Assembly (NCBI GenBank): GCA_963678705.1
Contig: OY783212.1
Span: 4,774,001 to 4,838,000 of the forward strand
DNA: 64,000 nt
Reading direction: 5' to 3'
DNA from: Panorpa germanica
Taxonomy: Eukaryota; Arthropoda; Insecta; Mecoptera; Panorpidae
Shown in pieces: positions 58,491 to 64,000 of this stretch. The position numbers were made by a program, and so were the translations under genes. Numbering within the stretch: the stretch's first letter is position 1; each line of letters begins with the position of its first letter. The notes under the pieces were generated by a model. The model worked only from the letters and a program-made list of their open reading frames with translations, was not told where the DNA came from and ran no database searches.

Positions 58491-58821
58491 ACTTTTTGCA
58501 AAAATTCTTTAATTTTAATTTCTCCAAAGTTCCTTACCAGGTTTAGAGTATAACCTTCTATTATCTCGAAGAAATGAAGAAAATTTAGTTAATGTTAAAA
58601 TTAAAAATTTAACATTTCCATCGTTTTTAACAAGAGTATAACCTTTTATCTCGAAGAAATCAAGAAAATTTAGTTTTTGTTAAAATTAAAAAATTAACAT
58701 TTCCATCGTTTTTAACAAGAGTATAACCTTCTATCATCTCCAAGAAATGCAAAAATTTTAGTTTTAAATAGTTATATTATTATTTCCTTTAATATTTACA
58801 TAAAATTATTAAATTTGTGGG

Positions 58822-58935
58822 CACTTCAACGCCTGATTTGAAGGCAACACAACTAACCTCTCTTTATAGTTTATGATTACACAAATAGATGTCGCTAGTA
58901 GTTCTGTTAATAGGATTTAAACTAGAATATCTATA
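58822..58935 (+). repeat. End-like module M1 of the repeat block
   Basis: CTTCAACGCCTGATTTGAAG, GCAACACAACTAACCTCTCT and ATGTCGCTAGTAGTTCTGTT. It recurs inverted at 63868-64000 (M4), and a variant occurs inverted at 59815-59945 (M2). M1 and M2 read as terminal inverted repeats of a 1.1 kb segment. Confidence 0.7.
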
Positions 58936-59814
58936 TGATAATTTAAATTTAGTAAATAATATATTGTCAATATTTTTAAGATGGTTATACACTTCTTTCT
59001 TTTCTAAAACAAAAATATCTGCGTTTTTTTTAAAGTTTAGAAATTGAAAATTTCCATCGTTTTTAACAAGAGTATAACCTTGTTTCATCTCGAAGAAATC
59101 AAGAAAATTTAGTTTTTGCTAAAATTAAAAATTTAACATTTCCATCGTTTTTAACAAGAGTATAACCTTCTATTATTTCAAAGAAATGAAGAAAATTTAG
59201 TTTTTGCTAAAATTATAAATTTAACATTTCCATCGTTTTTAACAAGGCTATAACCTTCTATCATCACGAAGAAATGAAGAAAAATTTAGTTTTTACAAAA
59301 ATTAAAATTTAACATTCTTATCGTTTTTAACAAGAGTATAACCTTCTATCAACTCGAAGAATTACAGAGAATTTAGTTTATGTTTTAGATTTTATTTAAA
59401 ATATTTATTTACATAAAGTAAGACATATTACTTACATAGAATCCTATTTTATGTAAATATTAATGGAATTAATAATATAACTATTTAAAACTAAAATTTT
59501 TGCATTTCTTGGAGATGATAGAAGGTTATACTCTTGTTAAAAACGATGAAAATGTTAATTTTTTAATTTTAACAAAAACTAAATTTTCTTGATTTCTTCG
59601 AGATGATAGAAGGTTATACTCTTGTTAAAAACGATGGAAATGTTAAACTTTAATTTTTGTAAAAACTAAATTTTCTTCATTTCTTCGAGATGATAGAAGG
59701 TTATACTCTTGTTAAAAACAATGGAAAGGTTAAATTTTTAATTTTAGCAAAAACTAAATTTTCTTCATTTCTTCGAGATGATAGAAGGTTATACTCTTGT
59801 TAAAAATGATGAAA

Positions 59815-59945
59815 ATATTGTATTTACTAAATTTACATTATCATACAAATACTCCAGTTTTTTTCCAATTTAAAATACTACTACCGACATCTATTTATGT
59901 AATTACAAACTAAAAAGAGAGGTTATTTGTGTTGCCTAAAAATCA
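59815..59945 (-). repeat. End-like module M2 of the repeat block
   Basis: ACTACTACCGACATCTATTT, AAGAGAGGTTATTTGTGTTG and AAATCAGGCGTTGAAG. It is an inverted counterpart of M1, and a near-identical direct copy of M3 (62985-63118), including the minisatellite unit just before it. Confidence 0.7.
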
Positions 59946-60364
59946 GGCGTTGAAGATTCCATAAATTTTATTATTTTATGTAAATATAAATTTAAAAAAA
60001 AAAACTAAAACATAAACTAAATTTTCTTCATTTCTTCGATATGATAGAAGGTTATAGCATTGTTAAAAACGCTGGAATGTTAAATTTGTAATTTTTGCAA
60101 AAACTAAATTTTCTTGAGTTCTTCGAGTTGATAGAAGATTATAGCCTTGTTAAAAACGATGGAAATGTTAAATTTTTAAGTTTAGCAAAAACTAAAGTTT
60201 CTTCATTTCTTCGAGATGATAAAAGGTTATACTCTTGTTAAAAACGATGGAAATGTTTAATTTTTAGTTTTAGCAAAAACTAAATTTTCTTCATTTCTTT
60301 AAGATGTTAGAAGGTTATGCTCTTGTTAAAAACGATGGAAAAGTTAAATTTTAAATTTTTGAAA

Positions 60365-61395
60365 TTTTGAATCGACGCGTTTCTGGCTTTTATGCGACCG
60401 CTTTTTAAATTCATGGCCTTTTTTTTTCTAAAACTTTTTTTTGGATTTCTTGAATTTTTTTGATGCAGTTATGTTCGCCAGGCTTTAAGTTAAAGAACTG
60501 CTTCATTACATTTTAAATATCCACGCGTTTCTGGCTTTTATGCGACCTTTTTTAAATTCATAGACCTTTTTTTTCTAAAACTTTTTTTTGGATTTCTTGA
60601 ATTTTTTTGATGCAGTTATGTTCGCCAGGCTTTAAGTTAAAGAACTGCATCATTAGATTTTTAATATCTACGCGTTTCTGGCTTTTATGCGACCTTTTTT
60701 ATATTCATGGACTTCTTTTTCTAAAATTTTTTTTTGGATTTCCTGAAATTTTTTGATGCAGTTATGTTCGCTAGGCTTTAAATTAAAGAACTGCTGCATT
60801 ACATTTTAAATATCCACGCGTTTCTGGCTTTTATTCGACCTTTTTTAAATTCATGGACTTTTTTTTCTAAATTTTTTTTTTGGATTTCCTGAAATTTTTT
60901 GATGCAGTTATGTTCGCCAGGCTTTAAATTAAAGAACTGCTTCATTACATTTTAAATATCCACGCGTTTCTGGCTTTTATGCGACCTTTTTTAAATTCAT
61001 GGACTTTTTTTTCTAAAAATTTTTTTTGGATTTCCTGAAATTTTTTGATGCAGTTATGTTCGCTAGGCTTTAAGTTAAATAACTGCTTTATTACATTTTA
61101 AATATCCAAGCGATACTGCCTTTTATGCGACCTTTTTTAAATTCATAGACTTTTTTTTCTAAAATTTTTTTTTGAATTTCCTGAAATTTTTTGATGCAGT
61201 TATGTTCGCTAGGCTTTAAATTGAAGAACTGCTTCATTACATTTTAAATATCTACACGATTCTGGCTTTTATGCGACCTTTTTTAAATTCATGGACTTTT
61301 TTTTCTAAAAATTTTTTTTTGGATTTCCTGAAATTTTTTGATGCAGTTATGTTCGCCAGGCTTTAAGTTAAAGAACTGCATCATTAGATTTTAAA
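60365..61395 (+). repeat. Left arm of palindrome: seven ~146-bp units (family B)
   Basis: GATGCAGTTATGTTCG occurs at about 60462, 60609, 60755, 60901, 61047, 61193 and 61340, that is every 146-147 bp. Each unit also holds CACGCGTTTCTGGCTTTTAT, GCGACCTTTTTTAAATTCAT and GCCAGGCTTTAA. The units match the reverse complement of those at 61885-62875. Confidence 0.9.
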
Positions 61396-61884
61396 TATCT
61401 ATGCAGAAACTCAAAAAATTGCATTGCTCTTAAAATCATAAAAGTGAACCTTTTCATCATTTTTAACAAGATTATAGTCTTCTTTCATTAAAAAACTGAA
61501 GAAGAAAATATGTTATTTTTATAACGGTTTTTTATATAATTTTGAATGCTCATTTCAAATTTGTAATTAATTTTTAGATAAGTCTTTTGGATAACGAGAT
61601 ATCGGCATAAAAAGTCAAACAATTTTTATGAAAAGTAAGAAGACTATACTCTTCTTACTTTTCAAAAAAATTAAAAAAAAAAGTATTATTTTTATAACGG
61701 ATTTCAACTTAATTTTGAATGCTGATTTCAAATTTATAATTCATTTTTAAATAAGTATTTTAGTTCTTGATATATCAATATATTAAATCTCTCTATCGGA
61801 GCATGCAATGAAAGAAGACTATAATCTTGTTAAAAATGATGAAAAGGTTCACTTTTATGATTTTAAGAGCAATGCAATTTTTTG
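61396..61884. repeat. Centre of the palindrome
   Basis: A short perfect hairpin, GAAAAGTAAGAAG, eight bases, CTTCTTACTTTTC, sits at 61630-61663. Outside it a second pair of inverted arms occurs: AGAAACTCAAAAAATTGCAT and TTATAGTCTTCTTTCAT on the left, and ATGAAAGAAGACTATAATC and ATGCAATTTTTTGAGTTTCT on the right (about 61400-61500 and 61805-61890). The whole could form a very long cruciform. Confidence 0.85.
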
Positions 61885-62875
61885 AGTTTCTGCGTAGATA
61901 TTTAAAATGTAATGAAGCAGTTCTTTAACTTAAAGCCTAGCGAACATAACTGCATCAAAAAATTTCAGGAAATCCAAAAAAAAGTTTTAGAAAAAAAAGT
62001 CCATGAATTTAAAAAAGGTCGAATAAAAGCCAGAAACGCGTGGATATTTAAAATCTAATGATGCAGTTCTTTAATTTAAAGCCTAGCGAACATAACTGCA
62101 TCTAAAAATTTCAAGAAATCCAAAAAAAATTTTTAGAAAAAAAAGTCCATGAATTTAAAAAAGGTCGCATAAAAGGCAGAATCGCGTGGATATTTAAAAT
62201 GTAATGAAGCAGTTCTTTAACTTAAAGCCTGGCGAACATAACTGCATCAAAAAATTTCAGGAAATCCAAAAAAAAATTTTTAGAAAAAAAAGTCCATGAA
62301 TTTATAAAAGGTCGCATAAAACCCAGAAACGCGTGGATATTTGAAATGAAATGAAGCAGTTCTTTAATTTAAAGCCTGGCGAACATAACTGCATCAAAAA
62401 ATTTCAAGAAATCCAAAAAAAAATTTTTAGAAAAAAAAGTCCATGAATTTAAAAAAGGTCGCATAAAAGCCAGAAACGCGTGGATATTTAAAATGTAATG
62501 AAGCAGTACTTTAATTTAAAGCCTGGCGAACATAACTGCATCAAAAAATTTCAAGAAATCCAAACAAATTTTTTAGAAAAAAAAGTCCATGAATTTAAAA
62601 AAGGTCGCATAAAAGGCAGAATCGCGTGGATATTTAAAATGTAATGAAGCAGTTCTTTAACTTAAAGCCTGGCGAACATAACTGCATCTAAAAATTTCAA
62701 GAAATCCAAAAATAAAGTTTTAGAAAAAAAAGTCCATGAATTTAAAAAAGGTCGCATAAAAGCCGGAATCGTGTAGATATTTAAAATGTAATGAAGCAGT
62801 TCTTCAATTTAAAGCCTAGCGAACATAACTGCATCAAAAAAATTCAAGAAATCCAAAAGAAAGTTTTAGAAAACG
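61885..62875 (-). repeat. Right arm of palindrome: seven ~146-bp units (family B, inverted)
   Basis: CGAACATAACTGCATC recurs at roughly 61940, 62087, 62233, 62380, 62526, 62673 and 62820, again every 146-147 bp. Unit number and spacing mirror the left arm. The arm ends in AAACGCGTGG near 62880, mirroring GACGCGTTTCTGG at the left end. Confidence 0.9.
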
Positions 62876-62899
62876 CGTGGTCAATTGATATTGTAATTA

Positions 62900-64000
62900 T
62901 GTAATTTTTAATTTTAGCCAAAAACTAATTTTTCTTCATTTCTTCGAGATGATAGAAGGTTATACTCTTGTTAAAAATGATGAAAATATTGTATTTACTA
63001 AATTTACATTATCATATAAATACTCCAGTTTAATTCCAATTTAAAATACTACTAGCGACATCTATTTATGTAATTACAAACAAAGAAGAGAGGTTATTTG
63101 TGTTGCCTAAAAATCAGGCGTTTTAAATTTTTAATTTTTGTAAAAACTAAATTTTCTTTATTTCTTGAGATGAAAGAAGGTTATACTCTTGTTAAAAACG
63201 ATGAAAATGTTAATTTTTTAATTTTAGCAAATACTAAATTTTCTTCATTTCTTGAGATGAAAGAAGGTTTTTTTTTTTTAAAAATAGTTTCTCGGGCTTC
63301 GTAGGCACGTAGCCTTTTATCGCCCCTAATATTATTCTGCCTTCTTATATATTAAACCCGGACAACAAGAATGATCTATTCATGGCTACTGCAGTTATAA
63401 ATTTCGGTTTCTCAATCAAAAATGCGGTGTTAACAAAATGAAAGAAGGTTATACTCTTGTTAAAAACGATGAAAATGTTAATTTTTTAATTTTAACAAAA
63501 ACTAAATTTTCTTGATTTCTTTGAGATGATAAAAGGTTATTCACTTGTTAAAATCAATGGAAATGTTAAATTTTTAATTTTCGCAAAAACTAAATTTTCT
63601 TCATTTCTTGAGATGAAAGAAGGTTATACTCTTGTTAAAAACGATGAAAATGTTAATTTTTTAATTTTAACAAAAACTAAATTTTCTTGATTTCTTCGAG
63701 ATGATAAAAGGTTATTCACTTGTTAAAATCAATGGAAATGTTAAATTTTTAATTTTTGCAGAAACTAAATTCTCTGCATTTCTTCGAGATGATAGAAGGT
63801 TATACTCTTGTTAAAAACGATAGAAATGTTAAATTTTTAATTTACCATCTTAAAAATATTGACAATATTTTATTTACTAAATTTAAATTATCATACAAAT
63901 ATTCTAGTTTAAATCCTATTAACAGAACTACTAGCGACATCTATTTGTGTAATCATAAACTATAAAGAGAGGTTAGTTGTGTTGCCTAAAAATCAGGCGT
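62900..64000 (-). repeat. ~87-bp minisatellite (family A) continued, with modules M3 and M4
   Basis: About eight units in the GAAGGTTATACTCTTGTTAA orientation. M3 interrupts them at 62985-63118. Unrelated sequence (about 63280-63440, TCTCGGGCTTCGTAGGCACG) splits the array. M4 closes the window at 63868-64000, where AAATCAGGCGT is cut by the window edge. The orientation is the same as the A units left of the B palindrome, so the B palindrome looks inserted into an A array. Confidence 0.75.

Larger units (their letters stand above)
58530..60360. repeat. ~87-bp minisatellite (family A), in both orientations
   Basis: Units of 87-88 bp contain TTTTTAACAAGAGTATAACC then TTCTATCATCTCGAAGAAAT. Seven lie in that orientation at 58540-59400, and eight in the reverse orientation at 59500-60360 (spacings measured at 88, 87 and 88 bp). 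The switch falls in a short AT-rich segment with TTTACATAA/TTATGTAAA symmetry around 59410-59460. Two end-like modules (58822-58935 and 59815-59945) interrupt the array. Open frames in it simply read the repeat (EGYTLVKND...). Confidence 0.8.

Noticed and set aside
58530-64000. CRISPR-like or centromeric-satellite reading of the tandem arrays
   Set aside because: Units are contiguous without unique spacers, occur in both orientations and are accompanied by transposon-like ends in an insect-like genome.

Overview
The window looks like nuclear DNA of an insect, most likely a lepidopteran. It is AT-rich, its genes are split by short introns with GT-AG junctions, intergenic and intronic space is full of short DNA-transposon and tRNA-SINE debris, and the gene families (Group 7 allergen-like secreted proteins, SLC5 symporters, Golgi sulfotransferases) are typical of insects. 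The species cannot be read from the sequence.

Layout: (1) 1-3490, intergenic debris. (2) 3501-12958, three tandem plus-strand genes for small secreted Group 7 allergen-like proteins with the same five-exon plan. (3) 13586-30119, three tandem minus-strand SLC5-family sodium:solute symporter genes. Each has 12 coding exons with nearly identical exon lengths, and each has a tiny first coding exon (ATG, or ATG CAG). (4) 31560-55406, one large plus-strand carbohydrate sulfotransferase locus. Five alternative first exons (called here 1A-1E) each encode a type II membrane anchor plus the 5'-phosphosulfate-binding half. Each ends in the same splice phase at a TC|GTAAG donor. Only one pair of downstream exons, encoding the 3'-phosphate-binding half, is visible. 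This looks like a UGT1A-style variable-first-exon cluster and is the most notable object in the window. (5) 55407-58490, AT-rich intergenic DNA. (6) 58490-64000, a large block of two tandem repeat families. One of them forms a palindrome with about seven 146-147 bp units on each arm, resembling a foldback-type element.

How the genes work together: the three blocks are unrelated families, each grown by local duplication. Within the sulfotransferase locus, the variable exons would swap the N-terminal anchor and acceptor-side residues while the PAPS 3'-phosphate-binding half stays constant. Each first exon appears to carry its own promoter. No rRNA, stand-alone tRNA or CRISPR was seen, and no LTR or virus-like element was recognised. 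All gene models are hand-spliced from the sequence; total coding lengths divide by three for every model given.
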